IMG/VR virus record: IMGVR_UViG_3300021378_000194
Location: 1 to 21,369 of that record
Direction: 5' to 3' (one strand)
Source: a virus
Length of the DNA stretch: 21,369 bases
A program made the position numbers and the translations under genes. The notes under the pieces were generated by a model, which saw nothing but the letters and a program-made list of their open reading frames with translations, had not been told where the DNA came from and did no database searches. Below are positions 7,786-14,546 of the stretch, piece by piece (the first letter of the stretch is position 1; each line of letters opens with the position of its first letter).

Positions 7786-8274
7786 ATGGCAGAAGTATTA
7801 GAATTTAACGATATGTTCTACACGAACTTCGAACCGAAGATGAAGAACAGATACATCATGGAAATTGATGGTATCGCTTCATATTTGATTAAAACGGCAA
7901 ATAGACCTTCTATTTCCTTCGAAGTTGTAACATTAGACCACATCAACGTAAAAAGAAAACTCAAAGGTAAAGGTGAATGGCAAGATATTGAAATCACTTT
8001 ATTTGACCCAATCGTTCCAAGTGGAGCACAACAAGTAATGGAATGGGTGAGAACATCTCACGAATCTATTACAGGTAGAGATGGATATGCAGATTTTTAT
8101 AAGAAAGATTTAGATATCTATATGTTAGGACCAGTTGGTGATAAAATTGAAAATTGGAAACTTAAGGGTGCATTTATTAACAATGCAGTATTTAATGATT
8201 TAGACTGGGCTTCAAATGACCCATCTGATATTACTCTTACACTTTCTTACGATTACGCAATCTTAGAATACTAA
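7786..8274 (+). CDS. gp19: Tail tube protein (T4 gp19-like)
   Basis: The 162-residue product polymerises into the inner tail tube through which DNA passes. Its length is close to T4 gp19 (163 residues). It has the usual pattern: FEPKMKNRYIMEIDGI near the N-terminus, RPSISFEVVTLDHINVKRKL, WQDIEITLFDPIVPSGAQQV, VMEWVRT and a beta-rich end (DPSDITLTLSYDYAILEY). It lies directly after the sheath gene, as in most myoviruses. Asn, Tyr and Phe codons near the start are mostly AAC, TAC and TTC, unlike the AT-ending codons of neighbouring low-abundance genes, in line with high expression. A strong terminator follows. Confidence 0.94.
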   Translation: MAEVLEFNDMFYTNFEPKMKNRYIMEIDGIASYLIKTANRPSISFEVVTLDHINVKRKLKGKGEWQDIEITLFDPIVPSGAQQVMEWVRTSHESITGRDGYADFYKKDLDIYMLGPVGDKIENWKLKGAFINNAVFNDLDWASNDPSDITLTLSYDYAILEY

Positions 8275-8301
8275 TACTACAATATACTTTTGATACTTCA
8301 T

Positions 8302-8331
8302 AAAAGGTTCTCTTAGTGAGAACCTTTTTTT
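8302..8331 (+). terminator. Strong intrinsic terminator after the tail tube gene
   Basis: An 11-bp perfect stem, AAAAGGTTCTC (8302-8312) with GAGAACCTTTT (8318-8328), has a 5-nt loop TTAGT and a run of T residues (8325-8331). It would isolate sheath/tube transcription from the membrane cassette downstream. Confidence 0.9.
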
Positions 8332-8345
8332 ATGCTCCCCTTTCT

Positions 8346-8373
8346 AACTTTTTAGAAGTTATATATTTATATA
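8346..8373 (+). promoter_or_regulatory. Promoter-like element, copy 1 of a 28-nt near-identical pair
   Basis: The element contains an AACTT...AAGTT inverted repeat followed by TATATTTATATA (box 8362-8371). Copy 2 at 8725-8752 differs at one base. It precedes the membrane protein gene. If transcription starts about 8 nt after the box, the ATG at 8380 would be nearly leaderless, which favours ATG 8392. Confidence 0.6.
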
Positions 8374-8391
8374 TTCAAAATGGAGTTAGTG

Positions 8392-8643
8392 ATGAGTGAT
8401 TATGTAATAGAAATAGCGGTAGTTTTGGTATTGTTTTTAATACTAAAAAAATATTGGAACACAAAAGTAAAAGAATACTTCGGTAATTTTGTAGTTGGTG
8501 TTAATATTTTTGCTTGTTTTCTTTACTTCTATGCACTTATAAATCAGATACTACCATTTGAAATAGTACTTCCAAAAATATTCTTACATAGTATAGTGGC
8601 TACGATAATTTATACATTATTTCAATTGGATAAAAAGAAATGA
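8392..8643 (+). CDS. Small membrane protein, three predicted membrane segments
   Basis: The product has 83 residues from ATG 8392, chosen because GGAG (8382-8385) lies 6 nt before it. An in-frame ATG at 8380 would add four residues. Three hydrophobic stretches are visible: VIEIAVVLVLFLILKKY, VVGVNIFACFLYFYALI and KIFLHSIVATIIYTLFQL. The protein ends in a lysine cluster (DKKK), so an inner-membrane location with a cytoplasmic basic end is likely. It has its own promoter element and overlaps the next microgene by ATGA. I do not recognise the family. A holin or host-membrane accessory role is possible, but nothing in the sequence proves it. Insertion between tail tube and chaperone genes looks like a moron. 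Confidence 0.7.
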   Translation: MSDYVIEIAVVLVLFLILKKYWNTKVKEYFGNFVVGVNIFACFLYFYALINQILPFEIVLPKIFLHSIVATIIYTLFQLDKKK

Positions 8644-8720
8644 ATGAACATATAGTAATATTATCAATAGCCGGAGGATGGTTGTTATTTATCTTAATAG
8701 GATATCTACAAGATAAATAA
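8640..8720 (+). CDS. 26-residue single-pass membrane microprotein
   Basis: ATG 8640 overlaps the stop of the preceding gene as ATGA, a sign of translational coupling. The product MNEHIVILSIAGGWLLFILI plus GYLQDK has one hydrophobic span (about residues 5-21) with a Gly-Gly-Trp in it and a short polar tail. This is too small for similarity arguments. The coupling and the membrane character shared with its partner are the reasons to call it. The two proteins may act as a pair in the inner membrane; function unknown. Confidence 0.55.
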   Translation: MNEHIVILSIAGGWLLFILIGYLQDK

Positions 8721-8724
8721 TTCC

Positions 8725-8752
8725 AACTTTTTAAAAGTTATATATTTATATA
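8725..8752 (+). promoter_or_regulatory. Promoter-like element, copy 2 of the 28-nt pair
   Basis: This copy has a perfect 7-bp inverted repeat, AACTTTT/AAAAGTT around one T (8725-8739), and then TATATTTATA (8741-8750). It lies 22 nt before ATG 8775 of the gp26-like gene. Compared with copy 1 only the base at 8735 differs (A for G). Confidence 0.65.
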
Positions 8753-8774
8753 CGAACATTAAAAATAAAAGTTT

Positions 8775-9533
8775 ATGGCAAATTATGATTTTCCAACAGA
8801 AATCATCTCACTACCCTCACAAGGTAAGTGTTACCCGGAGAGTAATCCCCTCTCAAAAGGAACCGTTGAGATTAAGTATATGACTGCACGTGAAGAAGAA
8901 ATTCTTGCATCGCAGAATCTAGTGAGAAGGGGGGTAGTGATAGACCGGCTTTTCGAATCAATTATAGTTGAAAAAGAAATTAATATAGATGATATTGTAT
9001 TAGGGGATAAAAACGCAATATTATTAGCAACTCGTATTTTGGGTTATGGACCTGAATATAAAATACAAGCTACTAATTCATTAGGGGATGCACAAGAAGT
9101 AACAGTTGATTTAGGTAAGGTACAAACAAAAGAAATAGATTTTGAATTACTTTCATCAGAAAACAAATATAAATTCACTACACCACATGGAAAAGATGAA
9201 TTAGAATTTAAGATTCTAACCCATGGAGATGAATCAAAGATAGATGCTGATATAAAAGCACTACAAAGATTAAATAAAGGTAGTGTATCAGCAGAACTTA
9301 CTACAAGATATCGATATATGATTCTTTCAGTAAATGGTGAATCTGATACAAAAACTATCACCAACTTCATTAATAATAAATTCATTACTCGTGATACAAA
9401 GGCATTTAGAGAATACATTGTTAAGATAACACCTGATATCAATATGGAATTCGATTTCGAGGATGACCAAACAGGAGATGTGGAGGTGAGAACAATCCCC
9501 ATGGGAGTTGGGTTTTTTTGGCCTACCGAATAA
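8775..9533 (+). CDS. T4 gp26-like baseplate/tail assembly protein, short product of a frameshift pair
   Basis: The 252-residue product shows the signature of the T4 gp26-like family (Pfam 'T4 bacteriophage base plate protein'): SLPSQGKCYPESNPLSKG and then VEIKYMTAREEEILASQNLV (about 13-50), followed by RLFESII and DIVLGDKNAILLATRILGYG. The C-terminus is IPMGVGFFWPTE, a usual ending of this family. It sits between tail tube and tape measure, where many tailed phages keep the tail assembly chaperone pair that binds the tape measure. A T7 run in the codons for GFF (9513-9519) lies 12 nt before the stop, and an overlapping open frame without ATG follows. I infer two products: this short form and a longer frameshifted one. 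No SD is seen at ATG 8775. Confidence 0.85.
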   Translation: MANYDFPTEIISLPSQGKCYPESNPLSKGTVEIKYMTAREEEILASQNLVRRGVVIDRLFESIIVEKEINIDDIVLGDKNAILLATRILGYGPEYKIQATNSLGDAQEVTVDLGKVQTKEIDFELLSSENKYKFTTPHGKDELEFKILTHGDESKIDADIKALQRLNKGSVSAELTTRYRYMILSVNGESDTKTITNFINNKFITRDTKAFREYIVKITPDINMEFDFEDDQTGDVEVRTIPMGVGFFWPTE

Positions 9534-9750
9534 CTATTCTATATTACTTCATAAACAAATTTTTGAACTTTGTTACCATGGTAATGGATTCACACAAGAA
9601 GGAGTTTATAGATTACCAATTCATATTAGAAGATTTTATTATAAAGAACTTGCTGATACAAAGAAGAAAGAAAGTGATGAAGTAAAAAAATCACAAAAAA
9701 AACAACAAGGACCTTCAGCTAAAGGACCAAATGTAAGAGTGAGGAAATAA
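9508..9750 (+). CDS. Frameshifted C-terminal extension of the chaperone (GT-like)
   Basis: This frame is open from 9490 (just after a TGA at 9487) to the TAA at 9748-9750 and overlaps the end of the gp26-like gene. It has no ATG anywhere; TTG 9508 is the only start-like codon near its beginning and has no fitting SD. After the slippery run the extension is about 76 residues: GLPNNYSILLHKQIFELCYH, a GFTQEGVYRLPIHIRRFYYK core and a basic, Lys/Gln-rich tail. The LHKQIFEL and V..(M/L)P...RRFY pattern is familiar from short proteins upstream of tape measures in T4-like marine phages. The expected fusion has 324 (+1) or 325 (-2) residues. It probably helps fold or recruit the tape measure protein. 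The stop lies inside a terminator hairpin. Confidence 0.72.
   Translation: MGFFGLPNNYSILLHKQIFELCYHGNGFTQEGVYRLPIHIRRFYYKELADTKKKESDEVKKSQKKQQGPSAKGPNVRVRK
9510..9520 (+). other. Putative programmed frameshift site (GGGTTTTTTTG)
   Basis: In the gp26-like frame the codons are GGG TTT TTT TGG (9510-9521). The P-site tRNA-Phe on TTT 9516-9518 can re-pair perfectly after +1 (9517-9519) or -2 (9514-9516) slippage; both lead into the frame ending at 9750. A -1 shift would not. Lambda-type chaperones use -1 and Mu-type use -2. A homopolymer sequencing error is the main rival explanation. Confidence 0.65.
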
Positions 9751-9767
9751 TTCCTCACTTTTTTTTT
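9739..9767 (+). terminator. Intrinsic terminator overlapping the chaperone stop codon
   Basis: The stem GTGAGGAA (9739-9746) pairs with TTCCTCAC (9751-9758) around the loop ATAA, followed by nine T residues (9759-9767). The TAA stop of the frameshifted frame is in the loop. It separates chaperone from tape-measure transcription. Confidence 0.85.
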
Positions 9768-9771
9768 ACGA

Positions 9772-9781
9772 TATATTTATA
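9772..9781 (+). promoter_or_regulatory. Putative late promoter (TATATTTATA) of the tape-measure operon
   Basis: TATATTTATAGTAGTATA starts 5 nt after the terminator T-tract. GGAG (9793-9796) and ATG 9803 follow. It is the only box seen before the closely packed genes 9803-17514, so it may drive the whole unit. Confidence 0.6.
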
Positions 9782-9802
9782 GTAGTATAATTGGAGAATA
9801 AT

Positions 9803-10042
9803 ATGAAACTAACAAAAGAACAAGTAAATTATCTAAAATCCAAACCGGCATTTCAAAATGAAGGTATCGTTGGTAAGATTTTTGCAAGATTACTTAAGAA
9901 AAAACTAAAAAACAATACTGATTTCAAAAAAGCAGTAGATTCCTTTGATACTGCACAAGATAGAATGAGAAAATCTATCATAGATGCAGAAAAATCAGGA
10001 GTTAAAATTCCAAAAGAACTTAAGAAATACGCTGGACTATAA
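9803..10042 (+). CDS. Small basic helical protein upstream of tape measure
   Basis: The product has 79 residues from ATG 9803, chosen because GGAG (9793-9796) is 6 nt before it; a TTG at 9791 in the same frame contains that SD and is not needed. It is lysine-rich (KIFARLLKKKLKNN), predicted helical, with no membrane span, and ends IPKELKKYAGL. It is separated from the tape measure start by 3 nt, so the two are co-translated or coupled. The family is not recognised. Its position suggests an accessory to tape-measure folding or tail assembly; a DNA-binding role cannot be excluded from its charge. Confidence 0.72.
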   Translation: MKLTKEQVNYLKSKPAFQNEGIVGKIFARLLKKKLKNNTDFKKAVDSFDTAQDRMRKSIIDAEKSGVKIPKELKKYAGL

Positions 10043-10045
10043 TAG

Positions 10046-12463
10046 ATGGCAAAATCTAAGGCAGAAATACAACAAGAATATAATGAGGCTCTGAAGGTAT
10101 CTCAATCATTAACCGGTGCGTTAAATAAAATGATTGATAATACTGAAAAATCTCAAAAAAAAGTATCTGATGCTCAAAAGAAATTTAATGATGAATTAAA
10201 AAGTATAAACTCAGGTGCAACCGATTATGAATCTACTCAAGATTCAATCTTAGCACTAGAAAAACAAAAAGCTGGTTTGGCTAAAAGGTATTTTGGTGCA
10301 AATGCAAAAATACTTCCACAAAAACAAAAAGAAGTTCAAGCAAATATTGATATTTTAAAAAATGAAGGTGAAAGAATTAAATTAGTTAATTCATTAGATA
10401 ATGCTGCACAAGATTTAGCTGGTTCTATAAATGGTTCTCTTGATGGATTATTAGATGGATTAGATGGTATACCTGTAATTGGTAAGGGGTTATCAAAACT
10501 AGCTTCCGGACCTGTAAATCATTTAAAGGGAGCATTTTCAGATTCAGCCAAAATATTTACAACAAAATTTAGTACAGCCCTAGCTTCTGGTAAGAGTGGT
10601 ATGCAATCTTTTGGAATTGCAGCTAGTGCTAGTATGAAAGTGGTAGCAAAAGCAATATTTAGTCCATTAGGAGTTATAGCATTATTCACTGCTGCCCTTT
10701 ATGCAGGAGCTATTGCTTTCCATAAAATGGAACAAGGTGCAAAATCATTTAGGGATGAGACTGGATTACTAAATTCCCAAACCAAGGAAATGGAAGGGAA
10801 TATTGCTGCAGTCTTTACATCAACAGTTGGGTTGGGCGCATCAATGGAAGATGTTGCTAAAGCAGCTGCTGAATTCACAAATGAATTTGGTGGTATAGAA
10901 CAACCAAGTAGACAGGTTATGGAATCCATGATGGTTCTTAATAAGAACTTTGGAATTGCAACTGGTGATTTAGCAAAAATAAATAAAGCATTTACAAATT
11001 TAGGTGGGTTATCACAAGATGTTGCTCAATCTAATATAGAATCTCTTACAGCATTATCACAACAAGCAGGAGTTGCACCATCAAAAGTAATGGCTGATAT
11101 AGCTGAAGCAGCTGAAGATTCAAATGGATTTTTCCGAGGAAACGTTCAAGCATTAGGTGCTTCTGCAATCAATGCAGCAAAAATGGGTTCTTCATTAAAA
11201 GAAGCAGTAAGAGTTTCAAAAGGTTTATTAGATTATCAAAGTTCTGTTTCATCAGAAATGGAAGCAAGTGCAATTCTACAAACAAACTTAAACTTCTCAC
11301 AATCTCGTTATTTAGCTGCAGCAGGAAAACCTGCTGAAGCTCAAGCAGCGATGGTAAAACAACTTAGAGAAACTGTTAATCTAAGTCAACTTAATACCTA
11401 CGAACAAGAAGCATTAGAAAAAGCTACTGGTATGTCTCTACTTCAAATGACAAACATGGCTAGAGTTCAAGAATTAGGATTATCATTAGATAAAGATAGA
11501 GCAAAACTATTAGGAGAAGCAACCCAAGCAGGATTAGATATAGCAAATATGTCAGCTGATGATATTAGGAATAAACTTCAAGCTTTAAAAGTACAAAAGG
11601 AACAACAAGGTGCTATTGAAAATATGCAGAATGAGTTTTCAGCATTAGGACAAAAAGCATTGATGGCATTTTTACCTATTGGTAAAGTATTGGTTAAAGG
11701 GTTAAGTAAAGCAATACCTATTATTGAAGGTATAGGTGATGGTATTACATTTATGTCCAGTGGAATTTCTAAATTTGGAAATGCCGTAATGAAGGCTTTG
11801 ACACCAGTAAAAACTATACTTGGTTCTTTTATTACTTTATTTACTGAAGGACCTCAAGCATTTCTTGATAAATTAAAAGAAATGGGTCCTGTTTTATCTG
11901 CAATTACTGGTGTTGTTGGTACATTAGCATCAATTTGGGTAGTTTCAATATTACCATCTGTGGTTGCAACAGTAACTTCTCTTGCAGTTGGTATGTTAGG
12001 AGCATTAGCAACGGCAATTCCTGCTATTATTACTTTTGCAGTAAGTATGGCTTCTGCAGCAATTGCTGCTATATCAACTGCAAGTGCAATGACTCTTGGT
12101 ATTGGAGCTTTAGCGATAGCAGGAGGTATTGCCGCAGCCGCAGTAGCAATGGATTCAAGTATTGATAGTACTAAAGGAAAAATTGAAAGTGTAGATGATG
12201 GGGTTATATCTCCAGATGGAAATATTATCAGTACACATCCCGAAGATTTCTTAATTGCAACCAAATCACCAGAAACATTAACTAATACAATATCAGATAG
12301 TGGAATGGTATCTATGGATGGTGTTATTAAAGAGCTTAGAGAATTAAAAGCAGCATTTATTTCAAATAAAGATGTTTACATAGATAATGAAAAAATTACT
12401 TCTCGTATCACAAGAACACAAGAGAAAAGTAATATTAACCAATTTGGATTATTAGGAGCGTAA
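10046..12463 (+). CDS. Tail tape measure protein
   Basis: The 805-residue product should set tail length and help DNA enter the host. Residues 1-125 are strongly helical with coiled-coil character (KSQKKVSDAQKKFNDELKS). A hydrophobic span lies at about 195-225 (FSPLGVIALFTAALYAGAIA), and a long cluster of Ala/Ile/Val spans at about 618-704. The central part (SMEDVAKAAAEFTNEFGGIE and later repeats of helices) looks like other tape measures. The C-terminal region has VDDGVISPDGNIISTHPEDF, an ending seen in many tape measure proteins. Its place after the chaperone pair and before baseplate genes fits. At the common ratio of about 1.5 A per residue, 805 residues would mean a tail of about 120 nm; this is a rough inference. 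Confidence 0.9.
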   Translation: MAKSKAEIQQEYNEALKVSQSLTGALNKMIDNTEKSQKKVSDAQKKFNDELKSINSGATDYESTQDSILALEKQKAGLAKRYFGANAKILPQKQKEVQANIDILKNEGERIKLVNSLDNAAQDLAGSINGSLDGLLDGLDGIPVIGKGLSKLASGPVNHLKGAFSDSAKIFTTKFSTALASGKSGMQSFGIAASASMKVVAKAIFSPLGVIALFTAALYAGAIAFHKMEQGAKSFRDETGLLNSQTKEMEGNIAAVFTSTVGLGASMEDVAKAAAEFTNEFGGIEQPSRQVMESMMVLNKNFGIATGDLAKINKAFTNLGGLSQDVAQSNIESLTALSQQAGVAPSKVMADIAEAAEDSNGFFRGNVQALGASAINAAKMGSSLKEAVRVSKGLLDYQSSVSSEMEASAILQTNLNFSQSRYLAAAGKPAEAQAAMVKQLRETVNLSQLNTYEQEALEKATGMSLLQMTNMARVQELGLSLDKDRAKLLGEATQAGLDIANMSADDIRNKLQALKVQKEQQGAIENMQNEFSALGQKALMAFLPIGKVLVKGLSKAIPIIEGIGDGITFMSSGISKFGNAVMKALTPVKTILGSFITLFTEGPQAFLDKLKEMGPVLSAITGVVGTLASIWVVSILPSVVATVTSLAVGMLGALATAIPAIITFAVSMASAAIAAISTASAMTLGIGALAIAGGIAAAAVAMDSSIDSTKGKIESVDDGVISPDGNIISTHPEDFLIATKSPETLTNTISDSGMVSMDGVIKELRELKAAFISNKDVYIDNEKITSRITRTQEKSNINQFGLLGA

Positions 12464-12466
12464 CTT

Positions 12467-14248
12467 ATGCCAACGATATTAGAACTTTTTAAAAATAAAA
12501 ATTCCTTCAAATATGGAACTGTTTACTCTGATGTAAAAGAAGATGAAGAAACTTTTGTTGGAACAGAGTTATCAGGTCTAAGAATTCGTTCTGCAGCAGA
12601 ATTACCAAATCCAGTCTTATATGGTAATGAAGTAATTCGTATAACTTCGAGAACAACATCTTTATTAGATGATATGAAGGGAGATGTAGGTGGAGGTGGA
12701 TTGATTGGTAAGGGGTTATCAAAACTAACAGGAGGAGCAGTTAAATCAGTTAGTGGTATTGCAACTCAATTCAATAAAATGTTGGGTATTCCAATTACTT
12801 ACATTCCAACAAGATTAGTTGGTAAAATAGAAGGAGAACCACCAACAGACCCTGTGGCAGCAATGAAAGCAGTACTTAGTGGTAATTTAGGACCTCATTC
12901 ACAAGAACCTATTACAAAGGGGTTAGTTGGTGCAAATGGAACTGAACTTGGAAAATTATTAAAACAAAGTGGTGGGGGTAATCCAAAAACAATTGTAAAA
13001 AATGTTGCAGGTGCAGCATTGAAAAAAGCAAAAGATAAAGTTAGAGGTGCTTTATTTGGTGATGATAAAGATATAGGACCAAATAAAGTAGGAAGAAATA
13101 AGGGAGCAGTATCTCATTCTGATAGATTATATTCAGATGAAATGAAAGATTCTCCTTCTAAAAATACAGAAGGAAGTAAAGATGATTTTAAAGATATACT
13201 ACCAGGAAGAACTACTAAGGGAATTAATTTAGAATTAGTTTCACCTATACATGGTGTAACTAGAAAAGGAACTCCACAACTTCCAGGCCCAATGGCTGCA
13301 ATGATGATTGCAACTGGTTTTGTACCTGATAGAACGGGAAGGTTTGGTAAAACTGAATATGGATTAGATACTAATTCTAAAAAACCTGCTCAAAAGTTTT
13401 CACCAATCGAAGGGCAAACATATAGTGAAGTTTATAAAGATAATAAGGATAACCCAAAAACCTTACAAGAAAGAGGATTAAGAAATAGTGGTGATACTAT
13501 TGCAATGGGAGACCCATATACTACAACAGTTAATACTGAAAATGGTGAAGTAACAGTTGAAGGATTTTCACCAGTAAAAGATTTAGTTCCCTTTTTCATA
13601 GGAAGATATAAATCAGAAGTATATCCAATGATGGCATTTAGATGTTCAATTACAGGTCTAACTGAAACTTCATCACCATCTTGGGCATCAAATAACTTTA
13701 TTGGTAATCCATACAAATATTATATCTTTGAAACAGTAGAAAGAAGTATATCTTTCAATCTACAAGTATATGCACAGAATCCATTAGAACTTGCAAATAA
13801 CTGGTCTAAACTATCAAACTTAACCAAGTTATCATATCCATTGATTGAAGATAATATGGCACACCCTAATTTTACAGAATTTACCCTTGGTGATATGTAT
13901 AGAAACAAGGTATGTATTGTAGAATCCCTTTCTTACACCTTCCCAGATAATGGAACTTGGGAAACTGATGTTAAAGGATTATTATTACCAAAATTTATAG
14001 ATGTAGCAATAACCCTCAAGTTTGTAGAAAATATTGAAGATGGTTCTGTTAGAGGATTATATTCATATCCTAAGAATCTTTCTGATGATACTGAAGTTAG
14101 TTCTCAACACGAAATTTACTCTAATGCAGATAGAAATATAAAATATTATACGGTAGATGAAAACGGTGAAACGAATGAGATAAAGAAAAATATTTATACA
14201 GATGAATTAGCAGCAGGTAGTAAAGTTGGAATTAAAATTAAGGTATAA
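12467..14248 (+). CDS. Baseplate/tail-tube cap protein (gp48/gp54-like C-terminal domain)
   Basis: The 593-residue product has a Gly-rich N-terminal third with the motif GLIGKGLSKL (about 78-87), a charged, probably disordered middle (about 190-345; many Lys, Asp, Ser and Pro) and a conserved-looking C-terminal domain at about 368-524. The last includes FFIGRYKSEVYPMMAFR, then NPYKYYIFETVERSISFNLQ, FTLGDMYRNKVCIVESLSYT and LPKFIDVAITLKFVE. This pattern (fibrous beta domain, RSISF, LGDMY, LPKFIDV) is typical of myovirus proteins linking baseplate hub and tube, comparable to T4 gp48/gp54. The exact T4 counterpart is uncertain. It starts 4 nt after the tape measure stop. A 24-nt stretch is identical to one in the tape measure gene. 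Confidence 0.72.
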   Translation: MPTILELFKNKNSFKYGTVYSDVKEDEETFVGTELSGLRIRSAAELPNPVLYGNEVIRITSRTTSLLDDMKGDVGGGGLIGKGLSKLTGGAVKSVSGIATQFNKMLGIPITYIPTRLVGKIEGEPPTDPVAAMKAVLSGNLGPHSQEPITKGLVGANGTELGKLLKQSGGGNPKTIVKNVAGAALKKAKDKVRGALFGDDKDIGPNKVGRNKGAVSHSDRLYSDEMKDSPSKNTEGSKDDFKDILPGRTTKGINLELVSPIHGVTRKGTPQLPGPMAAMMIATGFVPDRTGRFGKTEYGLDTNSKKPAQKFSPIEGQTYSEVYKDNKDNPKTLQERGLRNSGDTIAMGDPYTTTVNTENGEVTVEGFSPVKDLVPFFIGRYKSEVYPMMAFRCSITGLTETSSPSWASNNFIGNPYKYYIFETVERSISFNLQVYAQNPLELANNWSKLSNLTKLSYPLIEDNMAHPNFTEFTLGDMYRNKVCIVESLSYTFPDNGTWETDVKGLLLPKFIDVAITLKFVENIEDGSVRGLYSYPKNLSDDTEVSSQHEIYSNADRNIKYYTVDENGETNEIKKNIYTDELAAGSKVGIKIKV

Positions 14249-14250
14249 TT

Positions 14251-14544
14251 ATGACTAGTAGATATAAAACAAATAAAATTAAAAAATTAAATGATGGTAG
14301 AGAAGTATATACATCTAAGGTAATACCAAACATACCAAAATCAGATAATGATATCTATGTTGCAGTTCAAACAGGTGATAGATTAGATTCTATTGCTAAA
14401 GAATATTTAGGTGATGCATCTTTATGGTGGATAATTGCAGATGCAAATAATATACATGATGCTCCATTTTCATTATCCGATGGAACTGTTCTTAGAATTC
14501 CAGCAAATCCACAAGGTGTTATTAATTCAGTAAATAAAATTTAA
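14251..14544 (+). CDS. LysM-like baseplate protein (gp53 / tail protein X type)
   Basis: The 97-residue product has a LysM-like domain at about 42-90: VAVQTGDRLDSIAKEYLGDA, then SLWWIIADANNIHDAPFSL and GTVLRIPANP. In myoviruses, small LysM-bearing proteins such as gpX of P2-like phages and gp53 of T4 belong to the hub or wedge, where the domain binds baseplate partners rather than cell wall in the free virion. The basic N-terminus (KTNKIKKLNDGREVY) precedes it. It lies 2 nt after the tube-cap-like gene and 2 nt before the hub gene, a normal baseplate setting. Confidence 0.85.
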   Translation: MTSRYKTNKIKKLNDGREVYTSKVIPNIPKSDNDIYVAVQTGDRLDSIAKEYLGDASLWWIIADANNIHDAPFSLSDGTVLRIPANPQGVINSVNKI

Positions 14545-14546
14545 TC

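Noticed and set aside
8380-8391. ATG 8380 as start of the membrane protein
   Set aside because: It would be almost leaderless behind the box at 8362 and has no RBS; ATG 8392 has GGAG 6 nt upstream.
8392-8720. Calling the two membrane proteins holin and antiholin or spanins
   Set aside because: Membrane spans alone do not prove it; there is no lysozyme gene or lipobox nearby.
9044-9502. Antisense frame of 152 codons opposite the gp26-like gene
   Set aside because: The sense strand has clear family motifs, and the antisense product is a Ser/Val-rich shadow.
9791-9802. TTG 9791 as start of the small basic protein
   Set aside because: This codon overlaps the GGAG that serves ATG 9803; the ATG has ideal spacing.
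11854-12264. Antisense frame of 136 codons in the tape measure gene
   Set aside because: It reflects the Ala/Ile-rich membrane-like region of the tape measure read backwards; no start signals.
14191-14198. TATTTATA inside the tube-cap-like gene as a promoter
   Set aside because: It lies in coding sequence about 50 nt before the LysM-like gene, without RBS and within a tightly packed operon; AT-rich chance occurrence is as likely.
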